A DNA stretch of 64,000 nt, taken from positions 1 to 64,000 of the forward strand of contig JAWKWA010000019.1 in the NCBI GenBank assembly GCA_041397765.1, written 5' to 3'. The notes under the pieces are model-generated. The model ran no database searches. It was given only the letters and a program-made list of their open reading frames with translations, and had not been told where the DNA came from. Both the position numbers and the translations under genes were made by a program. Position 1 is the first letter of the stretch. Each line of letters starts with the position of its first letter. This document shows positions 7,196 to 15,831 of the stretch, in pieces. The stretch comes from JAWKWA01 sp041397765. GTDB taxonomy: Bacteria; Pseudomonadota; Alphaproteobacteria; Rhizobiales; Hyphomicrobiaceae.

Positions 7196-8377
7196 TCATT
7201 TCTGCCGGTAGCCGGCGTAGTAGTCGGCGACGACGGGCACGCTCGGTGCGCCCTCGGCGAAACGGTCGGCCTCGAAGCCGGCGAGCAGATCCGGCTGGCG
7301 GCCGGTGTCGAGCCACGCCGCCAGCAACTCACCCAGCTTGGGGCCGAGCAGGAAGCCACGGCCGTTGCAGCCGCTCATCTGCACGAGGCCCGGCCGTGCC
7401 GCGACGGGACCGACCGTCGGCTTCCTGTCTGGCGTCACGTCGTACATGCCCGCCCATTGCCGGACGACATGGAGGCCGGCGAGGCCGGGCGCCTTGGCGA
7501 GCACATGTCGGGCAGTGCGGACCGGGAACTCCGCGCTCGAGGAGAGCGTGATGCCGGGCGTCTCGGCCGGATCGGTGACGCCCATCACCACCTCGCCGCG
7601 CAGCGTCTGGTGGAACCAGCCCTCGAGCGGCCGATAGAATGTCACCATGGTGTCCATGATCGGCTTCACCGCCTCGGTGACCATGGCCTCGCGCCGCAAC
7701 GGCGTGTTCGGCACGTCGAGCCCGGCCATGGCGGAGATCGTGCGCGACCAGGCGCCCGTCGCATTGACGACGACGGGCGCGCGGATCTCGCCCGTCGGGG
7801 TGGCGACACCCTCGACATGCTTTCCCGCCACCAGCAGCCCCGTCACCTCGGTGTGCTCGCGCACATCGACACCGCGCGCGCTCAAGGCCCGCCGATAGGC
7901 GATGACGACCGAATCGTGATGGACCGCGGCATCGCGGTGATAGAGCGCCCCGACCGGCAATGCGCCACCTTCAAGCACCGGCACGCGCTCGAGCGTGCCA
8001 CGGCGGTCGAGAAGCTCGGTCCTCAGGCCGAACTCGCGACGCAACATGGCGTTCGCGCGGCCCATGATCTCCATCTCCTCATCGTCGTAGAGAACGAGCG
8101 CATAGCCCGGCCGCCAGAACAGCGTGGCGGTGCCGAGCTCGCGGTCGAGACGGGCGTGCTTCTCCTGGCAGGCGATGGCAAGGCGCGCGAGCTCGGGCGT
8201 CAACTGCATGGCGCGCACCCGCGTCACATTGCGGCTCGAGGCGCCGGCGCCCAGATGCCGCCGCTCGATGAGCACGATGCGCCGCCGCGCCCGCTCGGCC
8301 AGCTCGCGGGCGAGCGAGAGGCCGAAGATGCCGCCGCCGATGACGACGATGTCGGCCGTGCCGGAGGTCGCGCTCAT
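7196..8377 (-). CDS. DAO-family FAD-dependent amine oxidoreductase (SoxB/HcnC-like subunit)
   Basis: A 393-residue FAD oxidoreductase of the D-amino-acid-oxidase fold. The dinucleotide motif DIVVIGGGIFGLSLA is followed by LGAGASSRNVTRV. The C-terminal part includes RQWAGMYDVTPDRKPTVG and MSGCNGRGFLLGPKLGELLA, typical of the beta subunits of sarcosine oxidase, cyanide synthase and D-hydroxyproline or opine dehydrogenases. It would oxidise a secondary or alpha amine. Its ATG overlaps the stop codon of the upstream gene (ATGA), implying translational coupling with the iron-sulfur/FAD protein that would relay electrons. Substrate not determinable; an imino acid such as D-hydroxyproline is a reasonable guess from other genes in the island. 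Confidence 0.8.
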   Translation of the reverse strand: MSATSGTADIVVIGGGIFGLSLARELAERARRRIVLIERRHLGAGASSRNVTRVRAMQLTPELARLAIACQEKHARLDRELGTATLFWRPGYALVLYDDEEMEIMGRANAMLRREFGLRTELLDRRGTLERVPVLEGGALPVGALYHRDAAVHHDSVVIAYRRALSARGVDVREHTEVTGLLVAGKHVEGVATPTGEIRAPVVVNATGAWSRTISAMAGLDVPNTPLRREAMVTEAVKPIMDTMVTFYRPLEGWFHQTLRGEVVMGVTDPAETPGITLSSSAEFPVRTARHVLAKAPGLAGLHVVRQWAGMYDVTPDRKPTVGPVAARPGLVQMSGCNGRGFLLGPKLGELLAAWLDTGRQPDLLAGFEADRFAEGAPSVPVVADYYAGYRQK

Positions 8378-10032
8378 GTCGGTCTCCGCGCGAGATCGGC
8401 AAGTGTGACCGGCCGTGCCAGCGGGCGCTGCGTCGGCACCGCGGCGGGCCGACCATTGTGCTTCAGGCAGGCGGCGATCTCGGCATGGCAGAGCTTGCCC
8501 TGGCAGGGGCCGGTCGCCGCACCCGTCCTCCGCTTCAACGTCTCGATCTCGTCGAAGCCATCGGCGATGGCGCGGTCGAGTTCGCGGATACGGACATCCT
8601 CGCAATGGCAGGCGATGGCCCGGGGATCGGGCGTCCAAGCCGCGCCATCCCCTTCTGCGGGCACGAGCGCGGCCCCGCCGGTCAGCCGGATCGGCATCAG
8701 TGCCTCCCCCTGCGCCACCATCACCGGCGGATCGCCCGCAAGCACGACGCTCATGCCCGCCTGCAGCGCCAGCTCATAGGACGGCTGACGCCAGCAGACG
8801 ACGAGAAGGTCGGCCGCCACCGAAGTGCCGCCGGCGAAAGTGACGTGACCCGGTCTCGCCCCGCCGCTTGCGCGAAGCGGCACCCGCTCGCCTTCGTGAA
8901 CGATGGCGAGGCCACGGGCCGCAGCGATGCGGCGGGCGAGGCGCGTCTCGCTCGCCGGGCCGCACAATGCCACGGTGATGCCGGCGGCGAGCGCGTCCAT
9001 GGCGGCGAGCCGCGCCAAGGCTCCGCCACCGATGACGCCGGGTGCGTCGTTGCCGGGAAAGGCCGGCAGCCGGTCATAGGCGCCGGTCGCAACCACGAGC
9101 TCCTCGAACCGCACGATCCGCGTCCCCGCTCGGCCCGTCAGCAGCGCGCGGCGTGGCGTGTCGTAGAGCCCGGCGACGAGCGTGTCGGTCGATATCTGCA
9201 CGCCCGCCGAGCGCGCCGCCGCGAGGGCGGGTGCGACCGTGCCGCAGCGCTCGGGATCGAAGCGTGCCCGCCCGCCCGGCAACTCGGCCTCGGCGAGAAG
9301 GACGCTCCGTCCTGCGCTCGCGATCTCGCGCGCCGCCGCGAGGCCCGAAAGACCGCCACCGGCAACCAGCGTGTGCACGGCAATGGCCTCGTCCACGCCT
9401 TCGAGCATGGGCGCGGCCGGGATCGCGGTCGGGGCGGCAGGCGCACCCGAGGCGCGCCGCAGCATTTCGAGGAAGCTCTGGCGGACGGCGTCGGGCAGCA
9501 CCGTCTCGTGGAACCAGGGCGGCAGCGCCTCGCCAGCGAGCCCGCCGGCATGGAGGCGCCGGCGCCGGCCCTTCGGCAGGGCCGCTTCTGCCGGCATCCG
9601 GCAGGCGAGACGCGGCCCCTCGGGCGTGGCGATGCGGCACTGCTGGCACCAGCCGGCATGGCAGAAACCGCCGCGCAGCCGGTGCAGGCGGAAGCTGCGG
9701 CCGAGCGCGATCCGTGCACCGAGCGCTTGCGCAGCGAGGGTCAGCGGCGGGTCGGCCGGGGCCGTCTCAACGTCAACCGCGCCCTCGACGGCATGAGCGG
9801 GGCCGGTCTCGGCACCGCTATCGTCATCCCCGGCAGCCGCAGCCCGCCCGCCCTCGCCGGAGCGGCCGGCCGCACCCCGTCTGCCGCCGGGGCCGAGCCC
9901 CTTTTCGTCCGCCGGATCGGCGTCCGCTGGCGATGTGCTCCCGCCATCGGGGCCGCCTGCCGCCCCGCCATCCCGATGTCCACCCATGGTTCCGTCCGTC
10001 GCCCCCACCGCCCCTTCGGGAATCCCGTGCAC
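8374..10032 (-). CDS. fused 2Fe-2S / FAD / BFD-like subunit of amine dehydrogenase
   Basis: A 552-residue multi-cofactor protein. After a low-complexity Gly/Ala/Asp-rich leader of about 80 residues comes a ferredoxin-like segment with GGFCHAGWCQQC and LACRM. A pyridine-nucleotide-disulfide-type FAD domain follows (HTLVAGGGLSGLAAA, LVVATGAYDRLPAFPGNDAPG), and a C-terminal BFD-like 2Fe-2S domain (ACHCEDVRIREL, GPCQGKLCHAE). In HcnABC, octopine oxidase and hydroxyproline dehydrogenase systems the first two parts are often separate subunits; here they are one chain. It precedes and overlaps the DAO-family subunit by 4 bases. The long leader has no homology I recognise, so the true start may lie downstream of 10032. 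Confidence 0.78.
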   Translation of the reverse strand: MHGIPEGAVGATDGTMGGHRDGGAAGGPDGGSTSPADADPADEKGLGPGGRRGAAGRSGEGGRAAAAGDDDSGAETGPAHAVEGAVDVETAPADPPLTLAAQALGARIALGRSFRLHRLRGGFCHAGWCQQCRIATPEGPRLACRMPAEAALPKGRRRRLHAGGLAGEALPPWFHETVLPDAVRQSFLEMLRRASGAPAAPTAIPAAPMLEGVDEAIAVHTLVAGGGLSGLAAAREIASAGRSVLLAEAELPGGRARFDPERCGTVAPALAAARSAGVQISTDTLVAGLYDTPRRALLTGRAGTRIVRFEELVVATGAYDRLPAFPGNDAPGVIGGGALARLAAMDALAAGITVALCGPASETRLARRIAAARGLAIVHEGERVPLRASGGARPGHVTFAGGTSVAADLLVVCWRQPSYELALQAGMSVVLAGDPPVMVAQGEALMPIRLTGGAALVPAEGDGAAWTPDPRAIACHCEDVRIRELDRAIADGFDEIETLKRRTGAATGPCQGKLCHAEIAACLKHNGRPAAVPTQRPLARPVTLADLARRPT

Positions 10033-10291
10033 GTGACCTCAGATCTCGGCACGTCGGATTTGATATTTGATACGATCCTAGAATGCTGCTATGGCTCTGG
10101 CAAGGGACTGCCTCGAGCGAGCGACCGGAGCCGACGCAACGGACGTCGGTTGCGATGCGGACACCCGTCGGGTCACCCCGGCCGCCACGCATCCGCCGGC
10201 CAAGTCCGCAGATCGGCGGCTTCCCGGCACGTCAGTCACGACCAGAGAGCCCGCTACGCCCGCGGCTCGGGCACCTGAGGGAGAGACGATC
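10033..10291. promoter_or_regulatory. divergent promoter region with TTTGATA direct repeats
   Basis: The gap between the leftward dehydrogenase genes and the rightward catabolic operon is AT-rich near 10055-10080, where TTTGATA occurs twice in tandem flanked by GGAT and ATCC. This is a plausible shared promoter/operator zone. No regulator can be assigned to it. Confidence 0.35.
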
Positions 10292-11263
10292 ATGAGCGCT
10301 GCCATCGAGGTCGCCCGGACTGCCCACAAGATGGTCACCGACTGCATGGGCGTGAAGCCCGGCGAGACGGTGCTGATCGTCGTCGACGACCGCACCTCGC
10401 CGTCGATCTGGCAGGCGCTCGCCGCCCAGACCCACGCCATCGGCGGCGAACCGGTGGTGGCGATGATGACGCCGCGGGCCAAGAGCGGCACCGAGCCGCC
10501 GGCCCCCATCGCTGCGGCGATGATGAAGGCCAATGTGGTGATCGCCGCGGCGAGCCGCTCCATGTACCACATCGAGGCGAAGAACCAGGCCAAGCTCGCC
10601 GGCGCGCGCGGCGTCTTCAATGCACCATTCAACGAGGACGGCTGGATCAACGGCGCCATGACCGCCGACTTCGTCGCCATCCGCCAGCAGGCCGAACGGC
10701 TGCGCGACCGGCTCGCCAAGGGCCGGCGTGTCCACGTCACCTCGCCGGCCGGCACCGATGTCGAGGTGGTCGTCGAAGGCCGCAAGCCGGTCGGCTGGCT
10801 GACCGCGATCTGCCGCAACCCCGGCGAGACCTCGGCGCTGCCCGGCGGCGAGGTGTCGTTCCCCCCGCTCGAGGGCACGACCGAGGGCCGCATCGTCTTC
10901 GAGCACATCATGAGCGACCTCGGCCGCCTCGCCAATCCGATCACGCTCGTCGTCGAGAAAGGCCTCGTCACCCGCTTCGAGGGTGGCGCCGAAGCCCGCC
11001 AGCTCGAGACCCATATCGAGGGCGTCGAGAACGCCCGCAACATCGCCGAGCTCGGCATCGGCCTCAACCCCAAGTCGCGTCTCTCCGGCGAGATCACCGA
11101 GGTGAAGAAGAAGCTCGGCACGGCGCATATGGCGATCGGCGACTCGGCAGCCGGCTATGGCGGCAAGGTGGTCTCCGACATCCATCTCGACGGCATGATC
11201 CTCGATGCGCGTATCACGCTCGACGGCGAAGTGATCGTCGCCGACGGCCGCGTGCTGGTGTGA
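10292..11263 (+). CDS. M29-family metalloenzyme (aminopeptidase / NicX-like)
   Basis: A 323-residue protein of the M29 (aminopeptidase T) fold, which also contains the ring-cleaving 2,5-dihydroxypyridine dioxygenase NicX. Candidate metal ligands are visible in the C-terminal half: Glu in LPGGEVSFPP, Glu in IAELGIGLNP, His in GTAHMAIGD and the His-x-Asp pair in SDIHLDGMI. Its length is close to NicX and shorter than most aminopeptidases of the family. The ATG at 10292 has a good ribosome-binding site (GAGGGAGAG). It starts a rightward run with an aminotransferase and an aldehyde dehydrogenase, so a catabolic hydrolase or oxygenase role is more likely than general peptidase work. Confidence 0.75.
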   Translation: MSAAIEVARTAHKMVTDCMGVKPGETVLIVVDDRTSPSIWQALAAQTHAIGGEPVVAMMTPRAKSGTEPPAPIAAAMMKANVVIAAASRSMYHIEAKNQAKLAGARGVFNAPFNEDGWINGAMTADFVAIRQQAERLRDRLAKGRRVHVTSPAGTDVEVVVEGRKPVGWLTAICRNPGETSALPGGEVSFPPLEGTTEGRIVFEHIMSDLGRLANPITLVVEKGLVTRFEGGAEARQLETHIEGVENARNIAELGIGLNPKSRLSGEITEVKKKLGTAHMAIGDSAAGYGGKVVSDIHLDGMILDARITLDGEVIVADGRVLV

Positions 11264-11278
11264 GGAGCTTCGCCCGCC

Positions 11279-12559
11279 ATGGCATCGAAGGCGTCTGACG
11301 ACATCATCGCCCGCATGCGCCGGCTCGAGGGCGGCGGCCTCAGGACCTTCGCCGATCCCGAGCCCTTCGTCTGGGATCGTGCCGAGGGCGCGCACATCTG
11401 GGATGCCGAGGGTCGGCGTCATCTCGATCTCTATGGCGGCTTCGCGGTTGCCGCGACCGGCTACTCGCATCCCAAGGTCGTCGCCGCCATCCGCGAGCAG
11501 GCCGGACTGCTGATGCACTGCCCCTCCGCCTCGCCATCACGGGTCCGCGCGGAGTTCCTCGAAGCCCTCGAATCGATCGCGCCGGCCGGTCTCACGCGGC
11601 ATCTCCCCGCCATCACCGGCGCCATGGCCAACGAGATGGCGGTGCTGATCGCCAAATCTCGCAAGCCCGGCGGCGAGATCGTCACTTTCACGGGCGGCTA
11701 TTTCGGCCGCTCGGTCGGCACCGTCGGGCTCGCCGGCAAGACGCGCTATCGCGATGCCCTCGGCGTGCCGGCGGCGGCGCATTTCGTGCCCTATCCCTAT
11801 CCCCTGCATCTTGGGCGGGACGCCACCGACCAGACCATGGCCGCGCTCGAGCGGCTGGCGGGGCCGGCCGGCGGCATCGGCCGCATCGCCGCCGTCATTC
11901 TCGAGCCGATCCAGGGCAATGGCGGCACGGTCATTCCGCCCGACGACTTCCTGCCGCGCCTGCGCGCCTTCTGCGACCGGCACGACGCGCTGATGATCAT
12001 CGACGAGATCCAGTCGGGCTGCGGACGCACCGGGCGCATGTGGGCGTTCGAACATGCCGGCATCACGCCCGACCTCGTGACGGTCGGCAAGGGCATCGGT
12101 GGCGGCGTGGCGGTGGCCGCCGTCATGGGCACGGCCGAGAGCATGACCTGGCCGCCCGACAGCTTCACCTCGACCTTCCTCACCAACAATCTCAACCTCG
12201 CCGCGGCGGTCGCGGCCATCGCCGTGATGCGCGAGAACGGTCTCGCCGAGCGGGCGGCCCGGCTCGAGAAGCCCGTGCTCGCGCGGCTGCGTGCGGGCCT
12301 GCACAACCGGCCAGGTGTCGCCGAGATCCGCGGGCGCGGCCTTTGGGTCGGCATCGAGCTGATGACGGCCGATGGCAGCGCCGATGGTGCGCGCGCTGCC
12401 CGCACGGTGGCGATGCTGCGGAAACGTGGCTACATCGTCGGTCGCGGCGGCTATGGAGACAATGTGGTGAAGCTGTCGCCGCCACTCGTCATCGATGAGG
12501 CCGAGTTGATGACCGGCCTCGATGCCGTCGCCGAGGCAATCGTCGAAAGCGCGGCCTGA
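11279..12559 (+). CDS. class III aminotransferase
   Basis: A 426-residue PLP-dependent fold-type I aminotransferase of class III, the group containing GABA, ornithine and other omega-amino acid transaminases. The cofactor aspartate is in LMIIDEIQSGCGRTG (Asp242) and the Schiff-base lysine is Lys271 in VTVGKGIGGG. Length and motif spacing are normal. It begins 15 bases after the M29 gene, and an aldehyde dehydrogenase follows. That pairing is typical for pathways in which a terminal amine becomes a semialdehyde and then an acid. The specific amine is unknown. Confidence 0.88.
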   Translation: MASKASDDIIARMRRLEGGGLRTFADPEPFVWDRAEGAHIWDAEGRRHLDLYGGFAVAATGYSHPKVVAAIREQAGLLMHCPSASPSRVRAEFLEALESIAPAGLTRHLPAITGAMANEMAVLIAKSRKPGGEIVTFTGGYFGRSVGTVGLAGKTRYRDALGVPAAAHFVPYPYPLHLGRDATDQTMAALERLAGPAGGIGRIAAVILEPIQGNGGTVIPPDDFLPRLRAFCDRHDALMIIDEIQSGCGRTGRMWAFEHAGITPDLVTVGKGIGGGVAVAAVMGTAESMTWPPDSFTSTFLTNNLNLAAAVAAIAVMRENGLAERAARLEKPVLARLRAGLHNRPGVAEIRGRGLWVGIELMTADGSADGARAARTVAMLRKRGYIVGRGGYGDNVVKLSPPLVIDEAELMTGLDAVAEAIVESAA

Positions 12560-12616
12560 CGGCACGACCATCCGCTGGCGCAAGGCTCGTCCGCAATCAT
12601 CCGAGGGAGATCGCCC

Positions 12617-14095
12617 GTGATCGAGGTTCGCAACTATGTCGACGGCGCCTGGGTCCAGCCCGCCGGCGAGCGCTTCGAGAGCTACAATCCCTTCACCGGC
12701 GAGACCCTGTCCACGGCCCCCGAGAGTGACGCTAAGACCGTCGATGCCGCAGTCAAGGCGGCCCGCCGCGCCTTCGACGAGGGCGGCTGGCGCTGGCGCA
12801 AGGGCGCCGAGCGCGCCGCCGCGCTGCTCGCCTTCGCCGACCTGCTGGAGGCCCGCGCCAAGCCGATCTCCGCGCTGATCGCCAGGGAGATGGGCAAGCC
12901 CGTCACCGTCAACATGACGCGCGAGGTGGAGAGCGCCGTCGACAAGCTGCGCTATTACGCCGGCGCCGCGCGCATGATCGACGGCCGCGTCACCGGCGGC
13001 ACGCTCGCCGAGGTCTGGGACATGGAGCTGCCCGAGCCGGTCGGCGTCTGTGCCCTCATCATTCCCTGGAACGACCCCGTCGATCTCGCGGTCCGCAAGA
13101 TGGGCGCCGCGCTCGCCGCCGGCTGCTCGATGGTGGTCAAGTCCTCGGAGGTGACGCCGGCCTCGACCGAGGCGCTGATCGCCTGCGCGCACGATGCGGG
13201 TGTGTTCCCGGCGGGCGTCGTCAACTATGTGAACGGCGGCGCGGCGACCGGCGAGGCGCTGGTCTCCCATCCCGGCATCGACAAGATCGGCTTCACCGGC
13301 TCGACCGCGACCGGCATGCGCATCATGGAAGCGGCCGCCCGGGGCCTGAAGAAGGTCAGCCTCGAATGCGGCGGCAAGCTCGCCGCGGTGATCTTCCCCG
13401 ACGCCAATCTGGAGAAGGCTCTCGACGCCGTCACCTATGGCGCCTTCATGTATTCCGGGCAGAGCTGCACCGCCTGCACGCGCCTCGTCGTTCACGAGAG
13501 CCTGAAGCACAAGGTGATCGACGGCGTCGTCGCGCGCTCCGAGGTGCTGCTGCCGGGCGATCCGCTCGATCCGAAGGTGCTGGTCGGGCCGATGGCCTCG
13601 CAGAAGCAGTACGACAAGGCGCTGGCCTATATCCGTCTCGGCCTGTCCGAGGGCGGGCGCGTCGCCATCGGCGGCGAGCCGAAACGGCGCGACGGCCTCA
13701 TGCTGCCGCCGACCGTCATCGTCGATGCGCCCTCGGACGGGCGCCTCGCCCGCGAGGAGGTTTTCGGCCCCGTGCTCTCGGTGCTGACCTTCAAGGACGA
13801 GGCCGAGGCGCTTCGTATCGCCAATGGCACGCCCTATGGCCTCGGCGGCTCGATCTGGTCGCAGGACATATCGCGGGCGCTCGGCATGGCGCGCCGCTTC
13901 GACGTCGCCGACATCTGGATCAACACCCATTATATTCGCCACGCCGAGACCAGCTTCGGCGGCCGCCACCATTCCGGCATCGGCCGCGAGCTCGGCATGT
14001 CGGGCGTCGAGGAATATCTCTCCTGGAAGCGGCTGTGCATCGACACACGATCGAACTTCCACCTGAAGACATTGTTCGACGCGACGAGAGGCTGA
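12617..14095 (+). CDS. NAD(P)-dependent aldehyde dehydrogenase
   Basis: A 492-residue aldehyde dehydrogenase. The expected active-site residues are present: Asn152 in IIPWND, Glu250 in SLECGGKLA and the nucleophile Cys284 in YSGQSCTACTR. The coenzyme loop GFTGSTATG is intact. The start follows CGAGGGAGA. It sits directly after the class III aminotransferase, suggesting it oxidises the semialdehyde produced there. A role on alpha-ketoglutarate semialdehyde, the end of hydroxyproline degradation, is also possible given the DapA-family and proline-racemase-family genes downstream. Sequence alone does not decide between them. Confidence 0.9.
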   Translation: MIEVRNYVDGAWVQPAGERFESYNPFTGETLSTAPESDAKTVDAAVKAARRAFDEGGWRWRKGAERAAALLAFADLLEARAKPISALIAREMGKPVTVNMTREVESAVDKLRYYAGAARMIDGRVTGGTLAEVWDMELPEPVGVCALIIPWNDPVDLAVRKMGAALAAGCSMVVKSSEVTPASTEALIACAHDAGVFPAGVVNYVNGGAATGEALVSHPGIDKIGFTGSTATGMRIMEAAARGLKKVSLECGGKLAAVIFPDANLEKALDAVTYGAFMYSGQSCTACTRLVVHESLKHKVIDGVVARSEVLLPGDPLDPKVLVGPMASQKQYDKALAYIRLGLSEGGRVAIGGEPKRRDGLMLPPTVIVDAPSDGRLAREEVFGPVLSVLTFKDEAEALRIANGTPYGLGGSIWSQDISRALGMARRFDVADIWINTHYIRHAETSFGGRHHSGIGRELGMSGVEEYLSWKRLCIDTRSNFHLKTLFDATRG

Positions 14096-14151
14096 ACCGG
14101 GGCCCTTCCGGTTGCGGATGGGCCGGTGCGAGGGGAGAAGCGGTCGGTCGC

Positions 14152-14177
14152 AATGCAAGGTGCGAATGCAAGGTGCG
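14152..14177 (+). repeat. 13-bp tandem duplication
   Basis: AATGCAAGGTGCG occurs twice without a gap just upstream of the phytoene-desaturase-family gene. Each unit contains an ATG and an AAGG, which clouds the choice of start codon for that gene. Confidence 0.8.
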
Positions 14178-14204
14178 GCGGCTGTCGGACGGGGAACGTT
14201 TCCA

Positions 14205-15797
14205 GTGTCTCAGAGTGATGCCATCATCGTCGGCGGCGGCCATAACGGGCTCGTCACGGCCTGCTATCTCGCCAAGGCGGGCCTCGAGGTCACCGTGCTC
14301 GAGCGCCGCGACGTCGTCGGCGGGGCAGCCGTCACCGAGGAGGTATGGCCGGGCTTCCGTGTTTCGGTCGCGGCCTTCACCATGTCGCTCCTGCAGCCGC
14401 GCATCATGATCGACCTCGATCTGCGACGGCATGGCATCGAGATCGTGCGCACGCCGGCCGGCATCCAGCAATTCTCGGGCGGACGCTGCCTGACGCTGCA
14501 CGCCGACACCGCGCGCATGGCCGAGGAGATCAGGCCGTTTTCGCCCCATGATGCCGAGGCCTATCCGCGCTTCGTCGCGCATATGGACGCGATGATGCCG
14601 GTGCTGCGGCGGCTCATCTTCGAGACCCCCGTCGATCCCTCGACCGGCCGCATCGCAGACATCGCACGCACGCTCCGTCTCGCTTGGCGCATGCGCGATG
14701 CCGGACCGCGCTTCTACGACGTGTGGGATCTTCTGACATTGAGCGCGGTCGACTTCCTGCGCCGCTGGTTCGAGAGCGACGTGGTGCTGACCATGCTCGG
14801 CTGCTACGCCTCGGGCAGCGGCGGCAACATGTCGCCGAGAACGCCGGGCTCGGCCTATGTGCTCGCCCGGCCGCTGCTGCGCGATCCCGCGACCGAGGCG
14901 GGTCCGGGTGGCCTGCCGGTCGGCGGCATGGGCGCGGTGACGCAGGCGCTGCTGAAGGCCGCGCGCGAGCTCGGCGTCGATGTCCGCACCAACGCGGAGG
15001 TCGCCCGCATCGAAGTTCAGGACGGCCGCGCGCGGGAAGTGGTCCTCACGACCGGCGAGCGTCTCGGTGCACGCGTCATCGCCGCCAGCCTGCCGATCAC
15101 ACATCTCTACGGTCGCCTCATCGAGCCGCAGCACCTGCCCCCCGAGGTGCTGGATCGGACCCGGCGCGTCCGCACGGAGTCGTCCTGTTTCAAGATCAAT
15201 CTCGCGACCGAGCAGCCGCCGCGCTGGACCGGTTTCGATCAGACGAGCGCCGGCGGCAGCCATCCCGGCTCCGTCACGATCGCCGAGAGCATCGGCGAGC
15301 TCGAGGAAGCCTTCGAGGCGGCGCGGCACGGGCGCATGGCGGAGCGGCCCTATCTCTGGATCATGACGCCGAGCGTGTTCGATCCCTCCGTCGCCCCGCC
15401 CGGCCGTCATACCGTCAGCGTGTTCGGCGGGCATGTGCCCTATCGCCTCGCCGGTCGCGAGTGGGACGACGAGGCGCGCGAAGAACTCTACCATATCGTC
15501 ATGCGCCAGATCTGCCGCTTCGCCCCGGGCTTCGACAACAGCGTCATCCACAAGCAGGTGCTGGTGCCGCAGGACATCGAACGCATCTTCGCGCTGCCGG
15601 GCGGCCATGTGCATCACGGCGAGATGAGCCTCGACCAGATCTTCTTCCGCCGCCCCTTCGCGCACCATGCACGCTACCGCTCGCCGATTGCCAATCTCTA
15701 CATCTGCGGCGCCTCGGCACATCCCGGCGGCGGCGTGACCGGCGTGCCGGGGCACAATGCGGCGCGCGAGATCCTGCGCGACCTCAGGGTGCGCTGA
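14205..15797 (+). CDS. phytoene-desaturase-family FAD oxidoreductase
   Basis: A protein of about 530 residues in the CrtI/amine-oxidase-like superfamily. The N-terminal FAD motif is DAIIVGGGHNGLVTACYLA followed by ERRDVVGGAAVTEE. The C terminus has NLYICGASAHPGGGVTGVPG, the second FAD-contact motif of this family. Many members outside carotenoid biosynthesis are uncharacterised dehydrogenases or isomerases, and no other carotenoid genes are nearby, so carotenoid synthesis is unlikely. A GTG at 14205 is chosen because the fold begins there and GGGGAA precedes it; an in-frame ATG at 14166 is possible. It belongs to the same rightward run as the aldehyde dehydrogenase. Confidence 0.8.
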   Translation: MSQSDAIIVGGGHNGLVTACYLAKAGLEVTVLERRDVVGGAAVTEEVWPGFRVSVAAFTMSLLQPRIMIDLDLRRHGIEIVRTPAGIQQFSGGRCLTLHADTARMAEEIRPFSPHDAEAYPRFVAHMDAMMPVLRRLIFETPVDPSTGRIADIARTLRLAWRMRDAGPRFYDVWDLLTLSAVDFLRRWFESDVVLTMLGCYASGSGGNMSPRTPGSAYVLARPLLRDPATEAGPGGLPVGGMGAVTQALLKAARELGVDVRTNAEVARIEVQDGRAREVVLTTGERLGARVIAASLPITHLYGRLIEPQHLPPEVLDRTRRVRTESSCFKINLATEQPPRWTGFDQTSAGGSHPGSVTIAESIGELEEAFEAARHGRMAERPYLWIMTPSVFDPSVAPPGRHTVSVFGGHVPYRLAGREWDDEAREELYHIVMRQICRFAPGFDNSVIHKQVLVPQDIERIFALPGGHVHHGEMSLDQIFFRRPFAHHARYRSPIANLYICGASAHPGGGVTGVPGHNAAREILRDLRVR

Positions 15798-15831
15798 TGA
15801 GCGAGATGCTGCAGCAGGTAGTGGAATGATC

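Noticed and set aside
11537..14158. A very long open frame on the minus strand opposite the aminotransferase and aldehyde dehydrogenase
   Set aside because: It is the antisense of two genes with complete catalytic motifs; long antisense frames are expected at this GC content and its translation shows no domain.
14205..15797. Carotenoid biosynthesis
   Set aside because: The protein is only in the wider phytoene-desaturase superfamily and there is no crtB, crtE or other carotenoid gene around it.
15797..15829. A ten-codon frame (MSEMLQQVVE) between the two FAD oxidoreductase genes
   Set aside because: Too short to support, overlaps the preceding stop and the next start, and no family or conserved pattern is evident.
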